From Nannocystis pusilla (GTDB lineage Bacteria > Myxococcota_A > Polyangia > Nannocystales > Nannocystaceae): DNA of 64,000 bases. The notes beneath the pieces were generated by a model. That model searched no databases and was not told the origin of the DNA. It worked only from the letters and a program-made list of their open reading frames with translations. Of the stretch, positions 37,466 to 46,686 are shown piece by piece. A program made the translations under genes and the position numbers. How positions within the stretch are numbered: position 1 is the first letter of the stretch; every line of letters begins with the position of its first letter. The stretch is from the NCBI RefSeq assembly GCF_026626665.1, contig NZ_JAPNKE010000002.1, forward strand, positions 9,382,001-9,446,000, read 5' to 3'.

Positions 37466-37891
37466 ATGCGCACGATGACCGCGGCGGTGGTGAGCGCGGC
37501 GATCCTCGGGTTCGCCTGCGGTGAGCCGCCGCCGGACGAACAGCCGACCGGGTCGCTGTGCGCGGAGGCGGCGGACTGCTACCGCGAGGTCGACCACGCG
37601 CTGCTCGGAGAGGTCTTCTGCGAGACCCAGTTCGAGGCCGGCTATTGCACGCACACCTGCGAGCGGGACGAGGATTGTTGCGCGCTCGCGGGCGAGTGCA
37701 TGCCGGGAGTCGCCCACGTCTGCACGCCGCTGACGAATGACGAGACGAAGCGCTGCTGGGTCAGCTGCGAAGACGAGGCGCGCCTCGACGCCGACCCGAT
37801 GGCGTATTGCTTCACGCACGCAGGTCCGGGGACGGTGTGCCGCTCGTCGGGCGGCGGGAGCGAGAAGCGCAGCATCTGTGGGCCGCCGTGA
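37466..37891 (+). CDS. Cys-rich lipoprotein
   Basis: 141 residues from MRTMTAAVV; ATG at 37439 also possible. Lipoprotein signal (SAAILGFAC), then about twelve Cys in pairs (CAEAADCY, HTCERDEDCCALAGEC, RCWVSC), which suggests a small disulfide-rich surface domain. No family recognised; similar Cys-rich lipoproteins occur at 55342 and 63562. Confidence 0.7.
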   Translation: MRTMTAAVVSAAILGFACGEPPPDEQPTGSLCAEAADCYREVDHALLGEVFCETQFEAGYCTHTCERDEDCCALAGECMPGVAHVCTPLTNDETKRCWVSCEDEARLDADPMAYCFTHAGPGTVCRSSGGGSEKRSICGPP

Positions 37892-38423
37892 CGGCGCGCG
37901 GCGTCACGACGAGGCCGGCGGAAGGATGAGCAGGCGCGGAGCGATGGGCGGTGGCAGGGCGCGGAGGTCGTTCGTGAGCGGCGCGGGATGATGGGCGCGG
38001 CGAGCGGGCGGGCGGCGGCACGAGATGCGGAGGTTGGCCGTGAGCGGTGAGTGAGGGGCGTGATGGCTCGCGGCGATTCGCGGGGCGCGATGGTTGCGAG
38101 CGCGAGTGATGGGTAGCTGTCGCGGCGTGATGCTGGCGGCGATTCGAGGGGCGCGGAGGTTGGTTGCGAGCGGCGATCGATGATGGGCGCTGCGACTCGC
38201 AGCGGCTTGAGAGGGGCGAGGGTGCGTTGCGAGCGGTGAATGATCCGTGGATGGCCGCGGGCGCGAATGACGGGTGCCGGTGAGCGTCGTGCGAGGTGTC
38301 CTGGCCGGTTCGTGAGGGGGACGGCCGGGCCGGCGTCGGCGTGGCGATGGCGCAAACGGACGGGAGACGCGCGCTTGCGTACGCCGGGGGTGTTGGGGCA
38401 AGTTCGCCCTGGAATTGGCCTCC
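37892..38423. other. Repeat-rich non-coding gap
   Basis: Contains the degenerate tandem array below. No gene seen. Confidence 0.55.
37921..38290. repeat. Degenerate tandem repeat array, units about 55-75 bp
   Basis: At least five units marked by tgatg, gcgattcgaggggcgcgga and ggttgcgagcggcga. Resembles in wording the array at 11860-12185 (gcggattcgaggcg). Boundaries are approximate. Confidence 0.6.
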
Positions 38424-40952
38424 GTGAGCGATCTTGCCCCGAACTCTGCCGCCCCGCCCGAGCCCGTGCGGACCCTCTGCCCGCCACGCTGTGGCTCCGC
38501 TCGAAGCGGCCGGTCGCGTCGGCGGCGGCGCGGATCTACGTGCCGATGGCGGTGATCGCGGGGGGCTGATCTTCGCGCCGCGCGGGCCGGTGTTCTGGGG
38601 GCTGCTCGCGGCGGCGGTGCTGAGGTTCGCGCTGTTCCCGGTGATCGTGCACGGGCTGCTCGGTCCGCTCGAGCGGGCGGTGCTGGCGGCGACGCCGAGC
38701 ACTGCGCCGGGGCTGCTCGACGCGCTGCGCCAGCAACGGCGGGTGCGATGGTTCGCGCCGTTCGCGTGGACGGCCGTGCAGGAGGGGCGGCTGCACCTGG
38801 TGCGCGGCGAGGGGCGGGCGTCGGCCAAGGCGCTGACGGAGGCGGCGCGGCTGGCCGGGTTGATGGGCGATCCGCCGGCGGGGATCGTGTCGGCGCAGGC
38901 GCACGCGCTGCTGGTGGCCGACGTGCCGGAGCAGGCGCGCGACCTGCTGCAGTCGCAGGCGAAGCGGCAGGCGCTGGGGCCGTGGGACCTGCTGCACCTG
39001 GCGGCGGCGCAGCTGCTGGCCGGGAAGCCGCGGGCCGACGAGGTGCGGGCGCTGCTCGACGCGGCCCAGGCGGCGCTCGGGGCGACGCCGCGGGTGCTGG
39101 CGACCCGGGCGTTGCTCGAGCAGCGCGCGGGGGCGTCGGAGACGGCGCTGTCGGCCTTGCGCGGCGCCGAGGCGGGGCTCGAGGCCGGGCCCGACGCGCT
39201 GGCGCAGGCGCTGGTCGAGCGGGCGCGCCGGCTGCTGCGGCCGGCGGCGAAGGCGAGCGAGAAGCGGGCGCGCAAGCTCGAGACGCGGGCGGCCGATCGC
39301 AAGGACGATGCAGCGAAATCAAAGGACATGGCGCCGGGGGCAGGTCCGAAGGGACAGGTCGCGGGGGCGCCGGCCGGCGGGGCGAAGCGCGAGGCGGCGG
39401 CGAGAATCGCGACGCGGGCCGCGGTCGAGACGCGCCCGGCGGCGGCGGCTCCGGGCGGGGTGATGCTGGCGCTGCCGGTGGCGGCGGAGGTCGAGGCGGA
39501 ACGATCGGCGGAGCGCGAGGCCGAGAAGCCGCGCGGGAAGCGGAACGCGCGGCGCGAGGAGCGACGGGCGGCCCGTCGCGCGGCCAAGGCCGAGCGGCGG
39601 GTGACCCAGCGGGCCCCGAGCACGCCGGCGCGCAGCGCGGGGCGGCCGGTGAGCAAGGTCGCCGCCGGGCGCGAGGACGTGGCCTCGGGTGGCTTGAAGG
39701 ACAGGTCCGGCGGCGCCGAGGCGCCGCGGACGGTGACGGCGGGGGCGAACGAGGTCGCGCCCGCGAAGGTCGGCGGGGCTGTCCTTGGGGACAGGATGGC
39801 CGAGGGCGCGCGGGCGAAGGTCGGCGGGGCGACGGAGGCTGTCCTTGGAGACAGGGGAGCCGAGGTTGCGAAGGTCGGCGGGTCGACGCTCGCGGGTCGC
39901 GGGGAGGCTGTCCTTGGGGACAGGGGAGCCGAGGCCGCGAAGGTCGGCGGTTCGACGCTCGCGGGTCGTGGGGATGCTGCCCTTGGGGACAGGGGAGCCG
40001 AGGTTGCGAAGGTCGGCGGTTCGACGCTCGCGGGTAGCGACGAGGCTGTCCTTGGGGACAGGGGCGCTGAAGTTGCGCGCGAGGTGACGGTCGGTGGGTC
40101 GACGCTCGCGGGTCGCGACGAGGCTCTCCTCGGGGGCAGGGGCGACGAGGTCGTCCGCGAGGTGGTTTCCGGGGCTGTTCGAGAGGACAGGGCTGAAGAG
40201 ACAGGTGTGTCCTCGGCTGCTCCCGCTGCGGGGCCGGCGGTTCCTGGGACACGGTCGCCGGGTACGGCGCCGTCGGTCGGGTCGTTGTTCGGGCACCTGG
40301 GGGCTCCCTCGGCGCCGCAAGCCGGGTCGTTGCCGGGGGCAGGCCGCGCGTCCGGGCCGTCGCCTGCAGCAGGGGGAAGCCGCCGGCGTTCTCGGTGCCG
40401 CTGCCGAAGCCGGCCGTCGCAGGGGGGTTGCCGGTGGGCGGGGGCTTGCGCCCGCCGCCGGGGGTCCCGTCGATGGCGGCGAAGAGCCCGGCTCCTGCCG
40501 TGCCGGGGACGAGCGGCGCTGACGTCCCGAAGCTGACGGGGCCGTCGCTGTCGGGGACCCACGTGGGCGCGCCCGGGGCGGGCCTGGCCGGGCCGTCGCC
40601 GGGCGGGACGGCTGGGAGCCCCCTGGCGCCCCTGCTGCCGTCGAAACCCGCTGCAGCTACGGGGAGCGCTCCGATCGCGCCGGCGGTGTCGAGGCCGAGC
40701 GGGCCCGTGGCGGCCCCGGTCGTTCCGGTGGTGTCCGTGGTGGCGCCGCCGCGGGTGGGGCCGGGCGCGGGATTGCTGCCGCCGGTGGCACAGGCGCCGA
40801 GCGTCGCTCCGCCCGTGATTTCGCCCGCGCCGCCTCCGGTCGCGCCGTTGCTCGGCGGCGAGGCGGGAGCGCCTGCGGCCGCAGCGGACGACGCGGAGTG
40901 GGATTCGCTGCTCGACGCGCTCGACGACGCGCCCGGGCCGAAGCCGGTGTGA
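38424..40952 (+). CDS. Membrane protein with helical-repeat domain and palindrome-derived repeat tail, frame broken
   Basis: About 842 residues. After a Pro-rich start come two likely membrane segments (IYVPMAVIAGG...LIFAPRG; FWGLLAAAVLRFALFPVIVHGLL). A helical, TPR-like Ala/Leu-rich domain follows (about 90-270), then a Lys/Arg/Glu-rich segment. Next is a tandem repeat of a 23-residue unit with core AVLGDRGAEVAKVGGSTLAGR encoded by 69-bp repeats, each centred on a copy of the dispersed palindrome. The C-terminus is Pro/Gly/Ala-rich and ends in an acidic DDAEWDSLLDALDDA. No enzyme motif. The frame breaks near 38480, 38566 and 40385. GTG 38424 is the likely start. Confidence 0.6.
39772..40190. 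repeat. Tandem 69-bp repeats each carrying the palindrome, inside a gene
   Basis: Palindrome copies start at 39779, 39839, 39908, 39977, 40046, with weaker ones near 40123 and 40175; the period is 69 bp from 39839 to 40046. Typical copy ctgtccttggggacag. The unit translates to 23 residues, so the repeat is in frame. Confidence 0.85.
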
Positions 40953-41328
40953 GGTCTCTATTTAAAAGGGCATGTCTCGAGGGACATGCCCTTTCAGACA
41001 GCTGGAAAGGGCCGACGCTCGGGCGGCCGGGTCGCGGCGACGAGCGTGCGCGACGGCGTCACCGAACCCGCTACACGTGGCTGGGCTTCCACGGGCCGAG
41101 AGGCACGCGCTCGCCGTGGATGTCGCGCCGGCTACGCGTCCGGTCTGAGCGCGGCTGGCCTCACATCCGCGGGTCACGCGGGGACCTGCCGGCTCGCTCC
41201 GATGCCGAGGCGGCGCTGCATGCCGTCTCCGGGCGGGCGGGCGGCCCCGAGCCCGAAGCGTCGTTCGCGTCCTCTCGCGTCCTTTTTGCTTCAGGGGGAA
41301 TGGTCGGCGTTTTATAGTCGCGGGCGAG
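40953..41328. other. Gap upstream of the calmodulin-Erv1 gene
   Basis: Contains the hairpin at 40965-40994. An AT-rich cttttt...tttatagt near 41285-41318 may be the promoter of the next gene, but the spacing is poor. Nothing else seen. Confidence 0.45.
40965..40994. repeat. Palindrome family hairpin, 12-bp stem, terminator-like
   Basis: AAAGGGCATGTC, 6-base loop, GACATGCCCTTT, 12 bases after the stop of the repeat protein. The flanking A and T runs make it a possible bidirectional terminator. Confidence 0.75.
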
Positions 41329-43731
41329 ATGACGATGTCAGCCAGCGGTTCATCGGCAGCAGAGCTCACCCTCGACAAGAGCGACGTCGACCGGCTCTGG
41401 GAGTCCTTTCGTATCTTCGACACCGACGGCAGCGGCGCGATCTCCCCCGCCGAGCTGGCGGTGGTGATGCGATCGCTGGGGCAGAGTCCGACGGACGCGC
41501 AGGTGCGCGGTCTCATCGAGGAGGTCGACACCGACGGGTCGGGGCACATCGACTTCGGCGAGTTCACGACCCTGATGCTCGCGCGCTACGGCGACCGCCG
41601 GAGCCGGCTCGAGCTCGCGTTCGCGGTGTTCGACCGCGACGGCAGCGGCCGGATCACCGCCGAGGAGATGGGCGGGGTCATGAGTCAGGTCGGGCTGACC
41701 GCGCGCGAGCTCGACGAGATGATCAAGGAGGTCGATGTCGACGGCGATGGATCGATCGGCTTCGACGAGTTCTGCCAGCTCGCGCAGGCCGTGCCGACGC
41801 GGCCCTCGGGCGCGCTCGAGACCGCGGCGCCGCTGGCCAGCGCGGGCGCGACGGCGGCGGCGATCGCCGGCGAGGTGGAGGCCCGCGAGCGGGCCGAGGC
41901 CGAGCCCGAGCCCGCGCCCGCGGCGGACGAGCCGCAGGCCACGGTGGAGGCCGAGATCGCCCGCTTGCGCGAGCAGAGCGCGCGCAACTCGGAGGCGGGC
42001 AAGGTCCGCGGGACCTCCGTCCTGCAGCTCCAGATCGGTCTGTTTCGCCTGATCCAGGGCGCGGCGTACCGCTGCTTCCGCGAGAGCTTTCGGCCAACCA
42101 CGAGACGCACCTGCGCGTGCGCAACCTGCCGTACCGGATCTCCGAGTTCGTGCCGTTCGTGCGCACCGCGATGAGCCTGTACAAGGCGCTCGGGGTGGTC
42201 GAGGAGGTGCCACCCGACGCTCGACGCGGTGGTCGAGTCGCTCGAGGCCGAGTACGCGCGGCTGCAGCATCGCATCGCGAACTGGCAGACCGTGCCGAAG
42301 ACGGCGGAGATGCTGGCCGAGCACGAGGCGATGGTCGCGGCGCGCAGTCGGTCGGAGAACACGCGCGAGAAGTTCGCCGCGGGCGTCGAGTTCGCCATCA
42401 GCATGCGCAAGCAGCGGCTCGGTCTGGGCGACGTGGTCGAGGGCGTGCTGGCCCTCAACGAGCTGAGGCGCCTGCGCACGGAGGAACTGGCGCAGGAGCT
42501 GGCGCCCGGGCAGGCGCAGGCGGCGGGCGACGCGAAGGCCTACCTCGACCGGTGGCACCGGGTCATCCTCGACAACGCGCTGGAGACGGTCGACGGCGCG
42601 ATGATGCCGGTCCGCTACTGGTACGAGGACTTCATGCCGAAGCTCCTCAGCGCGTTCTCGGTCAGCAACGCCAGCCACGTCGCGACCTGCGAGGCGCCGA
42701 CCGACCCGGTGATGGACGGGTGGTTCCAATGGATGCACGACGCCGGGGAGTTCGCGGTTTACGGCAAGGAGCTGGTGGCGGCGTTCCCGAGTTGCAGCCC
42801 GCCGGAGAAGCTGCGCCTGTTGCAGAGCTGGTGGCTGTCGCGCCATTACTTGAACGGGGTGCAGAAGCGGCGCGAGCGGGCGGAGTTCGGGCGCGACTCG
42901 GGCAGCATCTCGCAGTACGTCAGCTTCATCGACGTGTACGTCGGCCGCAACGACGTGCGCGACGCGCAGATGCGGGTCAGCTTCCCGTACTTCATCGGGC
43001 CGGCGGTGTGGCGCTTCCTCCACACGGTGGCGGAGATCGCGTGCGACAAGCCCGCGGCCGAGCAGCAGCGGCTGGCCGCCGGGTTCAAGCAGTTCTTCAA
43101 GCTGTTCGCCACGATGTACCCGTGCCCGTACTGCCGGCACCACCTCAACGCCTACGTGGTGCAGAACCGCGAGGTCGACATGTACCCGGTGGAGTACCTG
43201 CTCCTCGGCCACGACCTCGAGGCGACCAGCTTCAACATGTCCATCGACGACAAGCTGGGCTCGGTGAGCGACGGGCCGTCGCTGCGGCTGTTCCTGTGGA
43301 AGCTCCACAACACCGTGTCGTCGTCGATCGCCCGCTCCGAGGAGTGGTACCACCGCGACGACGGCGCCTTTTACACGACGCGCTATTGGCCGAGCCTGGC
43401 GGCCGAGCTCGCCCGCGCCCGGGCGTTCAATCAGCCGAGCATCCCCGTCGAGCGGGTGGAGAGCAACTTCCGGCTGATGGGCCCCGTGGGCAGGCTCGCG
43501 GGCGTGCGCCTGGAGCTGCACCGCCTGCTGGCGCGAGGCGACGCCGCGAGCGCCCTGCAGGCCAAGACGATCGCCCAGGACTACATCCGCCAGCTCGAGA
43601 CCCGCGTGATCGAGGAGCGCTTCCTGCAGGACAACTATCACTTCGATCCGAACCTGAGCGACCCGCTGACCGTCGGCTTCTCCGAGGCGGAGGAGAAGCT
43701 CGGGCGGAGCGGGCTCTACACCGAGGATTGA
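41329..43731 (+). CDS. Calmodulin-like EF-hand / Erv1-Alr-like sulfhydryl oxidase fusion, frame broken twice
   Basis: About 801 residues. Four canonical EF-hand loops at 31-42 (DTDGSGAISPAE), 67-78 (DTDGSGHIDFGE), 102-113 (DRDGSGRITAEE) and 136-147 (DVDGDGSIGFDE). The linker VVMRSLGQSPTDAQVRGLI is close to the calmodulin helix, so this half is calmodulin-like overall. After a Glu/Ala linker and a long helical region comes an Erv1/ALR-like domain: WRFLHTVAEIA, the redox CxxC in YPCPYCRHHL, and KLHNTVSSS (the HNxV FAD motif). The expected activity is calcium-gated disulfide formation, which is inference. The frame breaks near 42090 and 42215. No signal peptide seen. Confidence 0.85.
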
Positions 43732-43743
43732 GGGCGCGAGCGT

Positions 43744-43779
43744 CTGAGTGGACATGTCTTCGAGGACATGTCCATTCAG
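43744..43779. repeat. Palindrome family hairpin between convergent genes
   Basis: CTGAGTGGACATGTC, loop TTCGAG, GACATGTCCATTCAG: 15-bp stem with one G-U. Lies in the 61-bp gap between the Erv1 fusion stop and the GNAT stop; likely bidirectional terminator. Confidence 0.8.
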
Positions 43780-43792
43780 GCACCTCGATGGT

Positions 43793-44221
43793 TCAGGCGC
43801 GCGGGAGGCGGAAGATGACCTCGCCGCTGCGCGAGCGGCCGACGTCGCTCCAGCCGGCGGCGCGGTAGAACGCGTCGGCGCGGGTGCCCACGGCGGTGGT
43901 GAGCTGGATGGCGTCGAGCTCGGGGTGCGACCACAGCCAGGCGACCGCGCGGTCCAGGAGGGCGCGGCCGAGGCCGCGGCGCTCGTGGGCGGGGTCGATG
44001 AAGAGGGCCCAGATCGATCCGGGCCGCGGGTGCGCGGAGGAGAAGCCGAGGACGAGGCCGTCCTCCTCGCCGACCCACGACCTGCCGGGGCCGCGGATGT
44101 GCTCCTCGTAGTCGGGGACGGTCACGAGGCCGGGGTTCGACAGGACGTTCTCGCGGACGGCGGCGCGGATCACCTGCAGGCGGGGGATGTCGGCCAGCGC
44201 GGCCTCGCGGTAATTCAACAT
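43793..44221 (-). CDS. GNAT family N-acetyltransferase
   Basis: 142 residues, typical GNAT length. Acetyl-CoA-binding motif A: SIWALFIDPAHERRGLGRALLD with the RxxGxG/A loop, then FYRAAGW in motif B. The start MLNYREAALADIPRLQ is typical. The substrate is not predictable. Cytoplasmic. Same direction as the HAD gene 87 bp upstream. Confidence 0.9.
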   Translation of the reverse strand: MLNYREAALADIPRLQVIRAAVRENVLSNPGLVTVPDYEEHIRGPGRSWVGEEDGLVLGFSSAHPRPGSIWALFIDPAHERRGLGRALLDRAVAWLWSHPELDAIQLTTAVGTRADAFYRAAGWSDVGRSRSGEVIFRLPRA

Positions 44222-44308
44222 GCGGCGGAGGATACTGCGCGACGCGGACGGCGACCAGGCGGGCTGCGTCGACGCTTGGGCGCGGAGCGCTTCGCCGAGC
44301 GCCGCGGC

Positions 44309-44755
44309 TCAGTCGGCGAGCTGGGCGAGCACTTGTGGGAGCTCGCGGGCGGTGAGGCCGTGGACGCGGCAGGTCTTGACCAGGTGTCCCGGCAGCTCGG
44401 GCATGTCGAACTGATCGTCGATGGCGACGTAGCGGGTCGGCGGTTCGGGCTGCGCGTCGAGCCACGCGCGGATCTCCCGGCCGCGCCGCGGACCGTCGAC
44501 GTCCGGCGTGATGCCGACGACCTGGGCCTCACAGCCGGCCGCGGCGAAGCTGGCCCGCAGCTCGGCGAGCGGCAGCGACAGGCGCCACGACGACGACAGC
44601 ACCACCACCGCTCCGGTGGCGCGCACGATCTGGTTGAGCACCGCGACGTTGTCGGGATCGAGGCACGCGGCCATGCCAGGGCGCTCGGGCTCCGCTCGCG
44701 TGCCGATGTTGTTCATGACGCCGTCGATGTCGAGGAAGATGACCTTGACCGGCAC
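44309..44755 (-). CDS. HAD-like protein of the RNA-repair-associated (SAK) type
   Basis: 148 residues. HAD motif I FLDIDGVMNN at 6-15 (DxDxV), LSSSWR in motif II, and YVAIDDQFDM in motif IV, as in the HAD domains of Swiss-Army-knife RNA-repair proteins. A stand-alone small phosphatase; the substrate is unknown. Followed by GNAT on the same strand. Confidence 0.83.
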   Translation of the reverse strand: MPVKVIFLDIDGVMNNIGTRAEPERPGMAACLDPDNVAVLNQIVRATGAVVVLSSSWRLSLPLAELRASFAAAGCEAQVVGITPDVDGPRRGREIRAWLDAQPEPPTRYVAIDDQFDMPELPGHLVKTCRVHGLTARELPQVLAQLAD

Positions 44756-45070
44756 GATTCGAGGCTAGCACCGTGACAGGGCCGACTCGAGCGTCATGGA
44801 TCCGCGCGGTCCGACTCGTCGGACATGTCGTCAAGGTCAGGCCGCACGCTCGACTCGGGCACTCGCCGAGCCGCGTCGCGACCACGCATCGGTGTTCGTG
44901 GAACATGGGAGCTGCAACGACTCGGGCGGCCTCCGACCTGCGATCGCAACGCACGCCGAAAGCGGCGAATGAAATGCGCCTCATTTGAATTTTGCGGCCA
45001 CGAACTGTCGCGGCGCGCTGCTAGAGTGAATGTTTGCACCTGTCTTTTCAGGCAGGTCCGCAAGGGGCGT
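44756..45070. other. Non-coding gap before the DUF99 gene
   Basis: AT-richer in 44960-45050. Holds one palindrome variant at 45038-45057 just downstream of the DUF99 stop. No gene seen. Confidence 0.5.
45038..45057. repeat. Dispersed palindrome variant, intergenic
   Basis: ACCTGTCTTTTCAGGCAGGT: 5-bp outer stem with a T-rich loop, 14 bases past the DUF99 stop. Terminator-like. Confidence 0.55.
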
Positions 45071-45640
45071 TCAGGCCCGGCCCTTGCTGTACCCGCGCCC
45101 GAATGCGCCAGCGATCAGGTGGGCCAGGCGCAGCGGCTCGGGCAAGGCCCCGTGAACCCGCCCGCGCTCGAGCAAGAGGGCGGCCTCGGCGACGGCGAGC
45201 CCCTTGCGCTGGACCCATACGCCGCCCAGCGGCTCCATCGCGCCGGCGCGCTGGATCAGGTTCCACTTGCGGGCCCCACCGGGGAGGCGCTCCAGGGCGG
45301 CGCGGATCTTCACGAGGTCGGGCGGACGACGAGCGACGACGAGGATGGGGCGAGCGATCGCCTCGTGCAGCGCGTCGAGGTCGACGACGTTGAAGCCGGC
45401 GAGGGCGATGCCCTGCAGGACGACCGCCTGGACCGCCTCCGCGAACGGCGAGCCCAGCAGCATGGCGGCGATCCGGCGAGCCGCGTCGGCGCCGTCACGG
45501 CGGACCTTGCTGCGCAGGACGCCGTCGAGCCGGCCCGAGGTGCAGACCGTGCCGATGATCGCCACGTCCCCCCGGTGCTCGCGCGCGAACGGGGCGTCGT
45601 CGACGCCGAGCAAATTCGAGAGACGACGGATCGCGGGCAT
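45071..45640 (-). CDS. DUF99 (endonuclease dU-like) family protein
   Basis: 189 residues, intact. DUF99 features: LLGVDDAPFAREHRGDVAIIG, SGRLDGVLRSKVRRDGADA, VLQGIALAGFNVVDLDAL and RRPPDLVKIRAAL. Archaeal members cut uracil-containing DNA and have a catalytic Asp pair in the DD and DG motifs seen here. Role in this bacterium not known. A perfect GAACATTGTTC inverted repeat lies about 50 bp upstream. Confidence 0.85.
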   Translation of the reverse strand: MPAIRRLSNLLGVDDAPFAREHRGDVAIIGTVCTSGRLDGVLRSKVRRDGADAARRIAAMLLGSPFAEAVQAVVLQGIALAGFNVVDLDALHEAIARPILVVARRPPDLVKIRAALERLPGGARKWNLIQRAGAMEPLGGVWVQRKGLAVAEAALLLERGRVHGALPEPLRLAHLIAGAFGRGYSKGRA

Positions 45641-45691
45641 CAGCGGCTCACGCCAGGGGCGAATCGCCCGAGCGGGTCGGGCGGGTCATAT

Positions 45692-45702
45692 GAACATTGT
45701 TC
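45692..45702. promoter_or_regulatory. GAACATTGTTC inverted repeat upstream of DUF99 gene
   Basis: 5-bp arms GAACA/TGTTC around one T, in an AT-rich stretch 52 bp upstream of the start. Operator-like; it resembles damage-response boxes (GAAC/GTTC half-sites) but with an atypical 3-bp spacing between GAAC and GTTC. Confidence 0.35.
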
Positions 45703-45813
45703 TTCGGCAATTGCGGCCGGTGTGCCGCGGTGGCTGGCCCGAAAGACAGGTGCGACGAGAGCGCGGGCGGCGCCTGGGACGATCGGCGAAGTCGAGGACG
45801 TGGGTGCTCGCAA

Positions 45814-45837
45814 GGACATGTCGCTTCGGACATGTCC
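45814..45837. repeat. Palindrome family hairpin directly after methyltransferase stop
   Basis: GGACATGTC, loop GCTTCG, GACATGTCC; ends at the base before the methyltransferase stop codon. Confidence 0.78.
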
Positions 45838-46686
45838 CTAGGGCTTGGTGCAGAGGCCGCACTGCGAGTCGACGCCGGGGGCGAGGCGGGTGCCGCGGAA
45901 GTTGCCGCCGAGGCTGTCGAGCGTGAGCCCGGCGGCGGCGACGAGGTGGCGCAGCTCTTCGGGGAAGATCTGGCGATGGGCGAGGTGGACGACCTGCGCC
46001 GGCTCGGGCGGCGGCTTGAAGGCGCGCGGGCGCTTGGGGGCGTCGTCGTAGAAGATCCGCACGTGGCACACCTGCGTGTGCGGGTCGTAGGTGTGATTGG
46101 TCGAGTAGACCATGGCTGCGCCGGTGCGCGGGTGGGTGAAGTGGGTGACGCTGTGGCGCTCCTCGGGGTCCCAGGTCAGCCACTCGAGGTCGGGCAGGAG
46201 GACGTCGAAGGCGAACCGCCCGCCGGGCACGAGCACGCGCGCGGCCTCGCGGAAGCAGCGCAGCAGGTCCTCCCACGAGTACAGGTGCATGAGGACGTTG
46301 AAGGGGGCGAACACGAGGTCGGCGCTCGCGTCGGGCAGCGGCAGGGCGGTGATGTCCCCGAGGACAGGTTCGAGGCGCGCGGCGACGTCGCCGGCGACGC
46401 CCTGGGCCTTGCGCCGCAGGTGGTCGAGCATGGTGGGCATGCGGTCGACGGCGACGACGGTGTGGCCGTCGTGGCACAGCGGCAGGCTGATCCGCCCGGT
46501 GCCGGCGCCGAGCTCGACGACCCGCTGGCGCGGGCCTCTGTCGCGGGCGAGGCCGCGGTACCAGGCGACGTCGTGGCGATGGTCGCGGTACTCGAAGTCG
46601 TACAGCTCGGGGTCTTCGTAGTGCTCGCTGGTGCCCAGTCGCAGCAGGGCCTCGGGGTCGAGGGGGCCCTTGCTGCGCCGCGTCAC
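45838..46686 (-). CDS. SAM-dependent methyltransferase (class I)
   Basis: 282 residues from GTG 46686. SAM-binding motif I VVELGAGTGRISLPL near 67, motif II VAVDRMPTMLDHL, and APFNVLMHLYSWEDLL with VPGGRFAFDV. The GTG overlaps the pcnB stop (GTGA), so it is coupled to pcnB and may modify an RNA or small molecule in the same process, but its target is unknown. A palindrome copy inside is translated VLGD. Confidence 0.85.
   Translation of the reverse strand: MTRRSKGPLDPEALLRLGTSEHYEDPELYDFEYRDHRHDVAWYRGLARDRGPRQRVVELGAGTGRISLPLCHDGHTVVAVDRMPTMLDHLRRKAQGVAGDVAARLEPVLGDITALPLPDASADLVFAPFNVLMHLYSWEDLLRCFREAARVLVPGGRFAFDVLLPDLEWLTWDPEERHSVTHFTHPRTGAAMVYSTNHTYDPHTQVCHVRIFYDDAPKRPRAFKPPPEPAQVVHLAHRQIFPEELRHLVAAAGLTLDSLGGNFRGTRLAPGVDSQCGLCTKP
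46353..46366. repeat. Dispersed palindrome, exact core, inside methyltransferase gene
   Basis: TGTCC-CCGA-GGACA. Confidence 0.72.

Noticed and set aside
45692..45702. Calling this a LexA box
   Set aside because: GAAC/GTTC half-sites are 3 bp apart, unlike the known spacings, and no lexA-type regulator is in view.
45648..45833. 61-aa frame upstream of DUF99
   Set aside because: Covers the palindrome hairpin and the promoter-like region; composition not protein-like.
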